From: Nocardioides daejeonensis
GTDB lineage: Bacteria > Actinomycetota > Actinomycetes > Propionibacteriales > Nocardioidaceae
Length of the DNA: 64,000 bases
Assembly: GCF_003194585.1 (NCBI RefSeq)
Contig: NZ_QHKZ01000001.1
Coordinates: 558,001 to 622,000, forward strand
Reading direction: 5' to 3'
Shown: positions 28,778-37,595 of the stretch, piece by piece
How positions within the stretch are numbered: the first letter of the stretch is position 1
Layout: every line of letters begins with the position of its first letter
Notes under the pieces: generated by a model
Told to the model about the DNA's origin: nothing
Seen by the model: only the letters and a program-made list of their open reading frames with translations
Databases searched by the model: none
Program-made: the position numbers and the translations under genes

Positions 28778-28875
28778 CAGCTCCCCCTCGCGACCGGAAC
28801 CTGGACTGGCTCACAGGTTCGGCGGATGCGTGGGGGAGCTGAGTACCCGATCGGTCAGTGTTCGGGCCGGACGGG

Positions 28876-29946
28876 TCAGAGTGGGAGCAGCGCGCGGTGC
28901 TGGTGCGGCAGTCCGAAGAGTTGATGGAGTGCCTGGGCACGCTTGAAGACCCAGGAGATGTCGTGCTCCCAGGTGATCCCGATGCCACCATGCAGTTGCA
29001 CTGCCTCGCCGGCGACCTTCATGAACGCGTCGCCACAGTGCGAGGCTGCCGAAGCCACCAGGATCTCGGTGTCGTCCGCCTCGGTCGCCACCGCGTATGT
29101 AGCGGCCCACGCGATCGACCGTGAGGTCTCGACCTCGACGAGCATGTCTGCCATCCGGTGCTTCAACGCCTGGAAGGAGCCGATCACGCGCCCGAACTGC
29201 ACCCGCTCACCGGTGTAGGCGACCGTCATGTCCAGAGCCCGCTGGGCACCTCCGACCTGCAAGCAGGCGACGAGGGCGGTGCCGGCGAGGTGGGCACGGT
29301 GCAGCGCAGCCTTCGCGTCGCCCCCGATCCGCCGCGCCGGCGTTCCGTCGAAGGTCAGGTCGGCGAAGCGCAGCGTCGTGTCCATCGCGGGCGTCGCGAC
29401 GGCGGTCGCCTGTGTCGGATCCACTACGTAGAGAGCGGCGCCGTCCGCCGCCTCTGCCACGACCAGCAGCACCGATGCCCGGTCGCCGTGGAGCACCCGG
29501 CTGGCCGTCCCGGTGAGTCGGTCATCGGCAGCGACGACCGTCGGCACCGCCGCAGCGGGGCCGGTGACACCGGGCCAGGCCAGCGCGGCGACCTCGCCGC
29601 CCGCGATGGAGGGCAACAGCTCGGCGCACAGGGCGGCGTCGCCGGTGCCCAGCAGCGCCTCGGCGGCGACCACGCTGCTGATCAGTGGCACGGCGGCCAG
29701 CGCGTAGCCGAGGGACTCCGCGACGATCCCGGTCTCGAACAGGCTGAAGCCGGCGCCGTCGTACTCCTCGGGGATGGCGAAGGCGGCGACGCCGATCTGC
29801 TCGCACAGGGTCTGCCACAGGTCGGCGTCGAAGCCGGTCGCGCTCTCGGTCGCGGCCCGGGTGCTGGTGCTGTCGGCGCGGCGCTCAAGCAGAGTGCGGA
29901 CCGTGGCGGCCAGCTCCTGCTGCTCCTCGGTGAGACCGAAGTGCAT
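28876..29946 (-). CDS. fadE33: Acyl-CoA dehydrogenase subunit FadE33
   Basis: 356 residues of the acyl-CoA dehydrogenase fold: MHFGLTEEQQELAATVRTLL, IPEEYDGAGFSLFETGIVAESLGYALA, and a C-terminal LHGGIGITWEHDISWVFKRAQAL. It corresponds to Rv3564, last gene of the fadD3-fadE31-fadE32-fadE33 operon. In M. tuberculosis these FadE proteins form heteromeric enzymes acting late in C/D-ring degradation. ATG 29946 lies 1 base after the fadE32 stop; GTG 29955 is an alternative start with overlap. Confidence 0.88.
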   Translation of the reverse strand: MHFGLTEEQQELAATVRTLLERRADSTSTRAATESATGFDADLWQTLCEQIGVAAFAIPEEYDGAGFSLFETGIVAESLGYALAAVPLISSVVAAEALLGTGDAALCAELLPSIAGGEVAALAWPGVTGPAAAVPTVVAADDRLTGTASRVLHGDRASVLLVVAEAADGAALYVVDPTQATAVATPAMDTTLRFADLTFDGTPARRIGGDAKAALHRAHLAGTALVACLQVGGAQRALDMTVAYTGERVQFGRVIGSFQALKHRMADMLVEVETSRSIAWAATYAVATEADDTEILVASAASHCGDAFMKVAGEAVQLHGGIGITWEHDISWVFKRAQALHQLFGLPHQHRALLPL

Positions 29947-29947
29947 C

Positions 29948-30910
29948 TCAGGCACCCGCCCGGACGAGGGCGTCGAGCACCTGTCCCCGGTGGTGTGCCG
30001 GCGTACCCCAGGCAGTCACCAGGGCGCGAACCTTCACGATCCACAGGCTGAGGTCGAGCTCGCGGGTGTAGCCGATCGCGCCGTGGACCTGCAGCGCCAC
30101 GCGCGACGCCCGGTACGCCGCCTCGGCGGTGAACGCCTTGGCAGCGGCGACGTCGCGGGTCGCGTCGGCGCTCCCCAGGGAGAGGGCGGCGCCGTTGATC
30201 AGGGGGCGCGCGAAGTCGAGTGCGATCCGGACGTCGGCGAGCTGGTGCTTGATGGCCTGGTAGGAGCCGATCTCGCGGCCGAACTGTCGCCGCTGCTTCA
30301 CGTAGGCCACCGCGTCGGCGAGCAGCCGCTCACCTGCACCCAGCAGCTGGGCGGCCGTGGCCAGCGCTGCTGTGTCGAAGGCTGCCTCCAGGTCACCCGA
30401 GAGCGCGGTAGGTGCTCCGGAGGAGACCCGGAAGAGGCGCCGGGTGTTGTCGACAGAGTGCAGGCGCTCGCCGATGGTCGCCACGCTCGCTTGCCCGGCG
30501 TCGACGAAGAACACGTGCGCCGCGAGGTCGGCGTCCAGGGCGTGCGGCACGTGCGGGGCGACGGCCACCGAGGCGATCGCGCCCTCGGCGAGCTCGCCGG
30601 CCAGGGCCTCAGTCCCCAGAGCGACCGGCAGGTAAGCGGCCGACTCCACCCACGGGCCAGGCACCGCGTGCCGCCCGAGCGCCTCGAAGGCGATCACCAG
30701 CTCGACGCCGGTCGCTCCCATGCCGCCGGCGTCCTCGGCCACCATCAGCGCGTTGACGCCCTGCTCGGCGAGCCGACTCCACAGGGCCAGGCCCGGGGCG
30801 GTGTCGTCCTCGGCCCACGCGCGCGCGACACCTACCGTGTCGCTGGCAGCCAGCAGGGATTCGAGGGAGTCGGCGAATGCGCGCTGCTCCTCCGTCCAGG
30901 TGAACTTCAC
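29948..30910 (-). CDS. fadE32: Acyl-CoA dehydrogenase subunit FadE32
   Basis: 320 residues, short for a full acyl-CoA dehydrogenase, as expected for a heteromeric subunit. Features are FTWTEEQRAFADSLESLL, EDAGGMGATGVELVIAFEALGRHAVPGPW, RRQFGREIGSYQAIKHQLADV and QVHGAIGYTRELDLSLW. Orthologous in order to Rv3563. GTG 30910 overlaps the end of fadE31 by 4 bases. Predicted partner of FadE31 in oxidation of HIP-derived CoA esters. Confidence 0.88.
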   Translation of the reverse strand: MKFTWTEEQRAFADSLESLLAASDTVGVARAWAEDDTAPGLALWSRLAEQGVNALMVAEDAGGMGATGVELVIAFEALGRHAVPGPWVESAAYLPVALGTEALAGELAEGAIASVAVAPHVPHALDADLAAHVFFVDAGQASVATIGERLHSVDNTRRLFRVSSGAPTALSGDLEAAFDTAALATAAQLLGAGERLLADAVAYVKQRRQFGREIGSYQAIKHQLADVRIALDFARPLINGAALSLGSADATRDVAAAKAFTAEAAYRASRVALQVHGAIGYTRELDLSLWIVKVRALVTAWGTPAHHRGQVLDALVRAGA

Positions 30911-32061
30911 TTCCCGGCTCCCTTCGCTTCGCGGGGGAGCCCCAGAATGCGCTCCGCGACGATGTTGCGCTGAATCTCGTTGGTGCCCGCGTAGATCGGG
31001 CCGGAGAGGCTGAAGATGTAGCCGTCGGTCCAGCGGCTCTCGAGCTCAGCCTCGGCGCCGAGCAGGTCGAGACCGGTCTCGTGCAGCGCGACGTCGAGCT
31101 CCGACCAGAAGACCTTGTTGACCGAGCCGGCCGCGCCCATGTCGCCGCCGCCGGCCAGCCGGGTCACCGTGCCCCAGGTGTAGAGGCGGTAGGCCTGGGC
31201 GCGGATCCAAGCGTCCACGACCGCGTCGCGGGTCTGCGGCTGCGCGTCGCCGTGGGCGCGCCACAGGTCGACAAGGCGGTCGGCGGCGGCGCAGAAGCGA
31301 CCCGGGGAGCGCAGCGAGAGGCCGCGCTCGTTGCCTGCCGTGCTCATGGCCACTCGCCAGCCGTCGCCGGGGGCGCCCAGCACGTCGGCATCCGGGACGA
31401 AGACGTCCTCGAAGAAGACCTCGGCGAAGCCCGCCTCGCCGTCGAGCTGCGCGATGGGCCGCACCGTGATGCCCTCGGCATCCAGCGGGAACAGGAAGTA
31501 GGTGAGTCCGGCGTGACGCGCCGCCGTGGGGTCGGAGCGGAACAGCCCGAAGCCCCAGTGCGCGAAGCTCGCCCGGGAGGACCAGGTCTTCTGGCCGTTG
31601 AGCACCCAGCCGCCGCGCGCCTCGTCACGCGTCGCGGTGGAACGCAGGCTGGCCAGGTCGGAGCCGGCCTCGGGCTCCGACCAGCACTGGGCCCAGACGC
31701 GCTCGCCGGAGGCCATCGTGGGCAGGAAGCGGTCCTGCTGCTCCTTGGTGCCGTGCTCGAAGATGATCGGTGCGAGCAGGAAGATGCCGTTCTGCGAGAC
31801 CCGGCCGGGGGCGCCGGCCCGGTAGTACTCCTCCTCGAAGACCACCCACTCGATGAGGGAGGCTTCGCGGCCGTGGTACTCGGTCGGCCATGACACGACG
31901 GAGTAGCGCGCGTCGGTGAGCTTCTTCTCCCACTCCTGGTGGAGCACCCAGCCCTCGGCGGTGTCCATGGAGGGGAGTGGCTCGGCCGGCACGTTCGCGG
32001 CGAGCCAGGCGCGCGCCTCGGCCTGGAACTCCAGCTCGGAGGGGGACAGATCCAGATCCAC
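30907..32061 (-). CDS. fadE31: Acyl-CoA dehydrogenase subunit FadE31
   Basis: 384 residues. MDLDLSPSELEFQAEARAWLAANVP begins the N-terminal helical domain. WCSEP-type segment AQCWSEPEAGSDLASLRSTATRD lies in the middle domain, and the C-terminus ends with GPIYAGTNEIQRNIVAERILGLPREAKG. Orthologous in order to Rv3562. It starts on the last base of fadD3 (1-base overlap). The long subunit of the FadE31-32/33 heteromers in C/D-ring breakdown. Confidence 0.9.
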   Translation of the reverse strand: MDLDLSPSELEFQAEARAWLAANVPAEPLPSMDTAEGWVLHQEWEKKLTDARYSVVSWPTEYHGREASLIEWVVFEEEYYRAGAPGRVSQNGIFLLAPIIFEHGTKEQQDRFLPTMASGERVWAQCWSEPEAGSDLASLRSTATRDEARGGWVLNGQKTWSSRASFAHWGFGLFRSDPTAARHAGLTYFLFPLDAEGITVRPIAQLDGEAGFAEVFFEDVFVPDADVLGAPGDGWRVAMSTAGNERGLSLRSPGRFCAAADRLVDLWRAHGDAQPQTRDAVVDAWIRAQAYRLYTWGTVTRLAGGGDMGAAGSVNKVFWSELDVALHETGLDLLGAEAELESRWTDGYIFSLSGPIYAGTNEIQRNIVAERILGLPREAKGAGK

Positions 32062-33659
32062 TACGCGTGGTCCTCTCTCAACTCGTTCTTCAACACCTTG
32101 CCGGACAGGTTCCGGGGGAGTACGTCGACGAAGGCGACCGAGCGCGGCACCTTGAAGTTGGCCAGGCGCTCCTTGGTGTGGTTCAGCACCAGCTCCTCGG
32201 TCAGGGTGCTGTCGTCGGTGCGGACCACGAACGCCTTGCCGACCTCGCCCATCCGGTCGTCGGGGACGCCGATCACCGCGACCTCCTTGACCCCGTCCAG
32301 GGCGAGCAGGAGATGCTCGATCTCCGCCGGGTAGACGTTGAACCCGCCGGAGATGTACATGTCCTTGATCCGGTCGGTGATCCGCATGTTGCCCTCGGCA
32401 TCGACGGATCCGACGTCGCCGGTGTGCAACCAGCCGTCCGCGTCGATGGCGGCGGCGGTCGCCTCCGGGTCGTCGAGATAGCCGAGCATCACCATGTCAC
32501 CGCGGAACTGCACCTCACCCTGCTCCCCGGGGCCGAGCTCCGCTCCGGTCTCCAGGTCGGCGATCCGCATCTCGAGGCCGTCGAGCACCCGGCCGTTGGT
32601 GGTTGCCACGACCTCCTCGGAGTCGCCGGGCCGACACATGGTGGCGACGACGCACTCCGTCATGCCGAAGGCGGGCAGCACCAGTCCGAAGCCCAGCTCG
32701 TGGTACATCGAGCGGATCAGCTCCACCGGGATGGTGGCGGCGCCGATGTTGGCGAAGCGCAACGACGAGGTGTCGGCGCCTGCGAACTCGGGCAGCTGCA
32801 GCAGCGAGTAGAAGATCGTCGGGGCACCGGGCACGATGCTGATCCGCTCCTCGGTGATGAGCCGCAGTGTCTCGCGGGCGTCGAAGGCGGCGACCGGGAA
32901 GATCGTGCATCCGAAGAGGATGCCGGTCACGAGGCCGACCTTGTAGCCGTAGGAGTGGAAGAACGGGCTGATCACCAGGTAGTTGTCGTCGGGGGAGACG
33001 CCGCCGTTGGTGCCCCAGACCCGCGCCGCGGCGATCGTCTGGCGGTGCGCGGTGAGCACCCCCTTGCTGCGCCCGGTCGTGCCGGAGGTGAAGAGGATGT
33101 CGGCCACGTCGTCCTTGGTGACCGCATCGGCCACGGCGTCGAGCTCGGCGTCCGCGACCGCGGCGCCGACGGTGGCCAGCTCCCCGAACGTCACGGTGCC
33201 CTCGGAGGCTCCGCTGCCGATCCGGACCAGCCCGCGCAGTGCCGGCAGGCCCGCTACGACGTCGCCGGTGTCGCCGAGGGTGGCCGCGGCGGCCCGGATC
33301 TCGGCGAGCTGGTCACGTCCGAGGAAGCCGTCGGCCATCACCAGGACGGTCGCCCCGGTGCGCTCGACGACGTCGACCACCTCGTGGCCCTTGTAGCGGG
33401 TGTTGAGCGGCACGAGGGCGGCGCCGGCGTACGTGATCGCCAGTCCGGCGACCACCCACTCCCAGGTGTTGGGCGCCCAGATGGCGACCCGGTCGCCAGG
33501 GCGTACGCCGAGGGCGAGGTAGCCGCGTGCGGCGTCGCGGACCCGTTGGTGCAGGTCGGCGAAGGTCAGGCGGGTGGAGCCGTCGACGACGGCCGGGCGG
33601 TCGCCATACTTCTCGGCGGCGACCCGGACCGCCTGCGGCAGCGTGTCGGGGAACGGCAT
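32061..33659 (-). CDS. fadD3: HIP-CoA ligase FadD3
   Basis: 532 residues, ANL adenylate-forming fold. The AMP-binding motif FTSGTTGRSKG (about 190), YGMTE-like AFGMTECVV, GWLHTGDVGSVDAEGN hinge and IKDMYISGGFNVYPAEIE, plus the C-terminal catalytic lysine in RNLSGKVLKNEL, are all present. It activates 3aalpha-H-4alpha(3'-propanoate)-7abeta-methylhexahydro-1,5-indanedione (HIP) with CoA, the entry step of C/D-ring catabolism. Assignment rests on operon order (Rv3561 equivalent) and the KstR2 box 16 bases before its start. ATG 33659 has AGGAG at good spacing. Confidence 0.9.
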   Translation of the reverse strand: MPFPDTLPQAVRVAAEKYGDRPAVVDGSTRLTFADLHQRVRDAARGYLALGVRPGDRVAIWAPNTWEWVVAGLAITYAGAALVPLNTRYKGHEVVDVVERTGATVLVMADGFLGRDQLAEIRAAAATLGDTGDVVAGLPALRGLVRIGSGASEGTVTFGELATVGAAVADAELDAVADAVTKDDVADILFTSGTTGRSKGVLTAHRQTIAAARVWGTNGGVSPDDNYLVISPFFHSYGYKVGLVTGILFGCTIFPVAAFDARETLRLITEERISIVPGAPTIFYSLLQLPEFAGADTSSLRFANIGAATIPVELIRSMYHELGFGLVLPAFGMTECVVATMCRPGDSEEVVATTNGRVLDGLEMRIADLETGAELGPGEQGEVQFRGDMVMLGYLDDPEATAAAIDADGWLHTGDVGSVDAEGNMRITDRIKDMYISGGFNVYPAEIEHLLLALDGVKEVAVIGVPDDRMGEVGKAFVVRTDDSTLTEELVLNHTKERLANFKVPRSVAFVDVLPRNLSGKVLKNELREDHA

Positions 33660-33675
33660 CGATCACTCCTAACCA

Positions 33676-33689
33676 AACAAGTGCTTGGT
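33676..33689. promoter_or_regulatory. KstR2 operator between fadD3 and fadE30
   Basis: AACAAGTGCTTGGT matches the KstR2 consensus AnCAAGnnCTTGnT at every fixed base. It lies in the divergent promoter of the two HIP operons, one of which encodes KstR2 itself, so it is also the autoregulation site. Confidence 0.9.
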
Positions 33690-33700
33690 AGGCTAGCCTA
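33689..33700. promoter_or_regulatory. Palindromic divergent -10 core TAGGCTAGCCTA
   Basis: The 12-bp perfect palindrome gives a TAGGCT -10 on each strand, back to back. It abuts the KstR2 operator (sharing base 33689), so a single bound repressor should cover both transcription starts. Confidence 0.65.
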
Positions 33701-33758
33701 GCGGTTGGTTCCGCCGCTCGGAACCGACATCCCGTTATCCATGGCGAGAGGAACCGGT

Positions 33759-34961
33759 GTGGACCTGACCCAGTCGGCGGCTGACCTGGCCTTCCGCGAG
33801 GAGGTGCGCTCCTGGTTGGAGGAGCACCTGAGTGGCGAGTTCGCCGGCCTCCGCGGCAAGGGCGGCTCGGGTCGCGACGACGAGTTCCACGACGAGCGGC
33901 TGGCCTGGAACCGGCACCTCGCCGCGCACGGGTGGACCTGCCTCGGCTGGCCGGTCGAGTACGGCGGCCGCGGGCTGAGCCTGCACCAGCAGGTCATCTT
34001 CCACGAGGAGTACGCGCGCGCCGATGCACCGACGCGGGTCAACCATCTGGGGGAGGAGCTGCTCGGTCCGACACTGATCGCCTTCGGCACGGAGGAGCAG
34101 AAGGACCGCTTCCTGCCCAAGATCGCGGCGGTGGAGGAACTCTGGTGCCAGGGCTACTCGGAGCCGGGGGCCGGCTCCGACCTGGCCAACGTCTCGACCC
34201 GCGCACGCCTGGAGGGCGACGAGTGGGTGATCGACGGGCAGAAGGTGTGGACGTCGCTGGCGCAGTTCGCGCAGTGGATCTTCGTCGTCGCCCGCACGGA
34301 GGCAGGCTCGACCCGCCACCACGGACTCTCCTTCCTGCTCGTCCCGGTCGACCAGCCCGGCGTCGAGATCCGTCCGATCGTGCAGAACACCGGCGGTGCG
34401 GAGTTCAACGAGGTCTTCTTCACCGGGGCCCGGACCCACGCCGACCTGATCGTCGGGGAGCAAGGGCGCGGCTGGGGCGTGGCGATGGGCCTGCTCGGCT
34501 TCGAACGCGGCGTCTCCACGATCGGCCAGCAGGTCGGCTTCGCACGCGAGCTCGACGGAGTGATCGCGCTCGCCAAGGAGACGGGCGCCATCGAGGATCC
34601 GGTCCTCCGTGACCGCCTCGCAACGGCCCGTGCCGAGCTCGAGGTCATGCGCTGGAACGCGCTGCGTGGCCTCGCCGGCCTCGAGGGTGGCTCGGACTCG
34701 GCAGCCGGTGGCGGTGCTGGCTCGATCGCCAAGCTGGTGTGGTCGAACTGGCACCGGCGGCTGGGCGAGATCGCTATGGAGGTCGCCGGCGCGCGGTCGC
34801 TCGCCACAGCGAACGCGCCCTACGAGCTCGACGCGTGGCAGTCGCTCTTCCTCTTCAGCCGTGCCGACACGATCTACGGCGGCTCCGACGAGGTGCAGCG
34901 CAACATCCTGGCCGAGCGCGTGCTCGGTCTTCCCAAAGAGGTCAAGGGAGATCTTCGATGA
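33759..34961 (+). CDS. fadE30: HIP-CoA dehydrogenase FadE30
   Basis: 400 residues, full acyl-CoA dehydrogenase. Strongly FadE30-like segments: AWNRHLAAHGWTCLGWPVEYGGRGLS, EEYARADAPTRVNHLGEELLGPTLIAFGTEEQKDRFLP, LWCQGYSEPGAGSDLANV and DTIYGGSDEVQRNILAERVLGLPKE. It introduces the first double bond into HIP-CoA (known for Rv3560c). GTG 33759 is preferred (AGAGGAA at 6 bases); earlier frames TTG 33705 and ATG 33741 lack a ribosome site. Overlaps ipdF by 4 bases. Confidence 0.92.
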   Translation: MDLTQSAADLAFREEVRSWLEEHLSGEFAGLRGKGGSGRDDEFHDERLAWNRHLAAHGWTCLGWPVEYGGRGLSLHQQVIFHEEYARADAPTRVNHLGEELLGPTLIAFGTEEQKDRFLPKIAAVEELWCQGYSEPGAGSDLANVSTRARLEGDEWVIDGQKVWTSLAQFAQWIFVVARTEAGSTRHHGLSFLLVPVDQPGVEIRPIVQNTGGAEFNEVFFTGARTHADLIVGEQGRGWGVAMGLLGFERGVSTIGQQVGFARELDGVIALAKETGAIEDPVLRDRLATARAELEVMRWNALRGLAGLEGGSDSAAGGGAGSIAKLVWSNWHRRLGEIAMEVAGARSLATANAPYELDAWQSLFLFSRADTIYGGSDEVQRNILAERVLGLPKEVKGDLR

Positions 34962-35758
34962 TCCATCGCCCCGAACAGCCCACGCCCGACTACGTACCGG
35001 CGCACAACCTGCTCGCCGGGAAGGTCGTGGTGATCACTGCCGCCGCCGGAGCCGGCATCGGGGCCGCGGTCACCCGTCGGGTGCTCGAGGAGGGCGCGAA
35101 GGCAGTTGTGCTGAGCGACACCCACGAGCGCCGCGTGGCCGAGGCGCACGAGGCGCTCGCGGACGAGTTCGGCGCCGACCGGGTCCGCTCGATGACCTGC
35201 GACGTGACCGACGAGGCCCAGGTCAATGCGCTGCTCGATGCGGCCGACGAGTTCGGTGGCGTCGACATCATGATCAACAACGCCGGGCTCGGCGGCGAGG
35301 TCAACATCCTCGAGATGACCGACGACCAGTGGACCCGAGTCCTCGACATCACCCTCACCGGCACGTTCCGCTGCGTCCGCGCGGCCGGAAACAAGATGAA
35401 GACGAACGGCACGAAGGGCGTCATCGTCAACAACGCGTCGGTGATCGGCTGGCGTGCGCAGGAGGGCCAGGCTCACTATGCCGCCGCGAAGGCCGGGGTG
35501 ATGGCGCTGACCCGGTGCAGCGCCCTCGACCTGGCACCGCTCGGCATCCGGGTCAACGCGGTCTCGCCCTCGCTGGCGATGCACCCGTTCCTGGCGAAGG
35601 TCACGACCGACGAGCTGCTGGCCGAGCTCAAGCAGCGCGAGGCGTTCGGCCGCGCCGCTGAGCCGTGGGAAGTGGCCAACGTGATGGTCTTCCTTGCCAG
35701 CGACTACGCGTCGTACATGACCGGCGAGGTCGTCGCCGTGAGCAGCCAGCAGGCCTGA
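34958..35758 (+). CDS. ipdF: Short-chain dehydrogenase IpdF (5-hydroxy-HIP-CoA)
   Basis: 266 residues, classical SDR. The cofactor motif TAAAGAGIG (about 28-36), NNAG at about 107, catalytic Ser in VNNASVIGW and HYAAAKAG for Tyr/Lys are complete. Orthologous in order to Rv3559c, reported to oxidise 5-hydroxy HIP-CoA. ATG 34958 overlaps the fadE30 stop (ATGA), and kstR2 begins 2 bases after its stop, so the four-gene unit is tightly packed. Confidence 0.9.
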   Translation: MIHRPEQPTPDYVPAHNLLAGKVVVITAAAGAGIGAAVTRRVLEEGAKAVVLSDTHERRVAEAHEALADEFGADRVRSMTCDVTDEAQVNALLDAADEFGGVDIMINNAGLGGEVNILEMTDDQWTRVLDITLTGTFRCVRAAGNKMKTNGTKGVIVNNASVIGWRAQEGQAHYAAAKAGVMALTRCSALDLAPLGIRVNAVSPSLAMHPFLAKVTTDELLAELKQREAFGRAAEPWEVANVMVFLASDYASYMTGEVVAVSSQQA

Positions 35759-35760
35759 CG

Positions 35761-36366
35761 ATGGCGGGCACCGAGGTGAGCCGTCGCGACGAGCTGCTGC
35801 AGATCGCGGGGGAGCTCTTCGCCCGCAAGGGCTTCCGTAACACCACGGTCCGTGACATCGCCGACGCGGCGGGGATCCTGTCGGGAAGCCTCTACCACCA
35901 CTTCGACTCGAAAGAGACGATGGTGCACGAGCTGCTCGACAGCTTCCAGACCGGGCTGTTCGCCGACTACGACGCGATCCAGGCCAGCGACCTGGGCCCC
36001 CGAGCGAAGCTGGAGGCGGTGATCCGGCGCTCCTTCGAGGCGATCGATCACAACCACAGTGAGGTGGCGATCTTCCAGAACGACGCCGCTCACCTCGGCC
36101 AGCTCGACGGGTTCAGCTACCTCGTGGAGCGCAACGAGCGCTTCCGGGAGCTGTGGACGCGGCTCCTGCGCGAGGGGGTCGAGGCGGGCGAGCTGCGCGC
36201 CGACCTCGACGTCGAGCTGGTCTACCGGTTCTTGCGCGACACCGTCTGGGTCGCGGTGCGGTGGTACCGCCCCGACGGCCCGCTCTCCGGCGACGAGGTC
36301 GCCGAACAGTACCTCGCCATCCTGCTCGACGGGATCGGCGTTTCCACCCAGAGCAAGGAGTCCTGA
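35761..36366 (+). CDS. kstR2: TetR-family repressor KstR2
   Basis: 201 residues. The N-terminal TetR helix-turn-helix covers about 8-55 (LLQIAGELFARKGFRNTTVRDIADAAGILSGSLYHHFDSKETMVHELL), followed by the ligand domain with AIFQNDAAHL and DTVWVAVRWYRPDGPLS. In mycobacteria KstR2 is released from DNA by HIP-CoA and controls the HIP regulon; the matching operator is seen at 33676-33689. ATG 35761 follows the ipdF stop by 2 bases, and the 3' end shares one base with fadA6. Confidence 0.93.
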   Translation: MAGTEVSRRDELLQIAGELFARKGFRNTTVRDIADAAGILSGSLYHHFDSKETMVHELLDSFQTGLFADYDAIQASDLGPRAKLEAVIRRSFEAIDHNHSEVAIFQNDAAHLGQLDGFSYLVERNERFRELWTRLLREGVEAGELRADLDVELVYRFLRDTVWVAVRWYRPDGPLSGDEVAEQYLAILLDGIGVSTQSKES

Positions 36367-37526
36367 TGGCTGAGGCATACATCGTCGACGCGGTTCGCAC
36401 CCCGGTGGGCAAGAGGGGTGGCGCGCTGGCCGCGATGCACTCCGCCGACCTCGGAGCGCACTCGCTGGCTGCGTTGATGCAGCGGACCGGTGTCGACCCG
36501 GCCGCGGTCGACGACGTGATCATGGGATGCTGCGACACGATCGGCTCGCAGGCCGGCGACGTCGCGCGCACCGCCTGGCTGGTCGCCGGGCTGCCGGACC
36601 ACGTGCCTGGCGTGACGATCGACCGTCAGTGCGGCTCCTCCCAGCAGTCCGTGCACTTCGCCGCGCAGGGCGTCATGTCGGGCACGCAGGACCTGGTCGT
36701 GGCCGGTGGTCTGCAGAACATGAGCGCCATCCCGATCTCCTCCGCGATGCTCGTCGCCCAGCAGTACGGCTTCAGCACCCCCTTCGCCGAGTCGCCCGGG
36801 TGGGTCGCGCGGTACGGCGACGTGGAGGTCTCCCAGTTCAACTCGGCGGAGATGATCGCCGAGAAGTGGGACCTGTCGCGCGAGGAGATGGAGCGCTTCG
36901 CGCTCGAGTCCCACACGCGCGCCAAGCAGGCGATCGCCGAGGGCCGCTTCAAGGCGGAGATCGCGCCGGTGGAGATCGACGGCACTCTCTTCGACACCGA
37001 CCAGTGCCCGCGCGACACCTCCCTGGAGAAGATGGCCGGTCTGGACCCGCTGCAGCCGGGTGGGCGGATCACTGCTGGCGTCGCGTCGCAGATCTGCGAC
37101 GGTTCGGCTGCCCTGCTGATCGCCTCCGAGCAGGCCGTGAAGGACCACGGCCTGACCCCGCGGGCTCGCATCCACCACATCTCGGTGCGCGGCGACGACC
37201 CGATCTGGATGCTCACCGGGCCGATCCGGGCGACGCAGTACGCCTTGGAGAAGACCGGTATGTCGATCGACGACATCGACCTCTTCGAGTGCAACGAAGC
37301 GTTCGCCTCGGTCGTGCTGGCCTGGATGAAGGAGACCGGTGCTCCGCACGACAAGGTCAACGTCAACGGCGGTGGGATCGCGCTCGGTCACCCCATCGGC
37401 GCCACCGGTGCCCGCCTGATGACCACGCTGCTCAACGAGCTCGAGCGCACCGGCGGCCGCTACGGCCTCCAGACCATGTGCGAGGGCGGCGGTCAGGCCA
37501 ACGTCACCATCATCGAGCGCCTCTGA
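36366..37526 (+). CDS. fadA6: Thiolase FadA6 (acetyl-CoA acetyltransferase family)
   Basis: 386 residues. Thiolase catalytic residues are visible: nucleophile Cys in DRQCGSSQQSVHFAAQG (about residue 92), GGGIALGHPIGATGARL with the active-site His, and the C-terminal Cys in LQTMCEGGGQANVTIIE. It cleaves a C/D-ring-derived beta-keto-CoA late in steroid breakdown (Rv3556c equivalent). ATG 36366 overlaps the kstR2 stop. Last gene of the fadE30-ipdF-kstR2-fadA6 operon; a hairpin and repeat array follow. Confidence 0.93.
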   Translation: MAEAYIVDAVRTPVGKRGGALAAMHSADLGAHSLAALMQRTGVDPAAVDDVIMGCCDTIGSQAGDVARTAWLVAGLPDHVPGVTIDRQCGSSQQSVHFAAQGVMSGTQDLVVAGGLQNMSAIPISSAMLVAQQYGFSTPFAESPGWVARYGDVEVSQFNSAEMIAEKWDLSREEMERFALESHTRAKQAIAEGRFKAEIAPVEIDGTLFDTDQCPRDTSLEKMAGLDPLQPGGRITAGVASQICDGSAALLIASEQAVKDHGLTPRARIHHISVRGDDPIWMLTGPIRATQYALEKTGMSIDDIDLFECNEAFASVVLAWMKETGAPHDKVNVNGGGIALGHPIGATGARLMTTLLNELERTGGRYGLQTMCEGGGQANVTIIERL

Positions 37527-37547
37527 GCCCAGGCCCGCTCGCTCGCA

Positions 37548-37595
37548 GGTCGAGCTTGTCGAGACCGGATGACTCGGGTCTCGACAGGCTCGACC
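37548..37595. repeat. REP-like hairpin, 19-base arms
   Basis: GGTCGAGCTTGTCGAGACC (37548-37566) and GGTCTCGACAGGCTCGACC (37577-37595) are inverted copies with one mismatch and a 10-base loop. It lies between the convergent fadA6 and carbonic anhydrase genes and may also terminate transcription. A partial relative occurs at 47780-47803. Confidence 0.75.
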
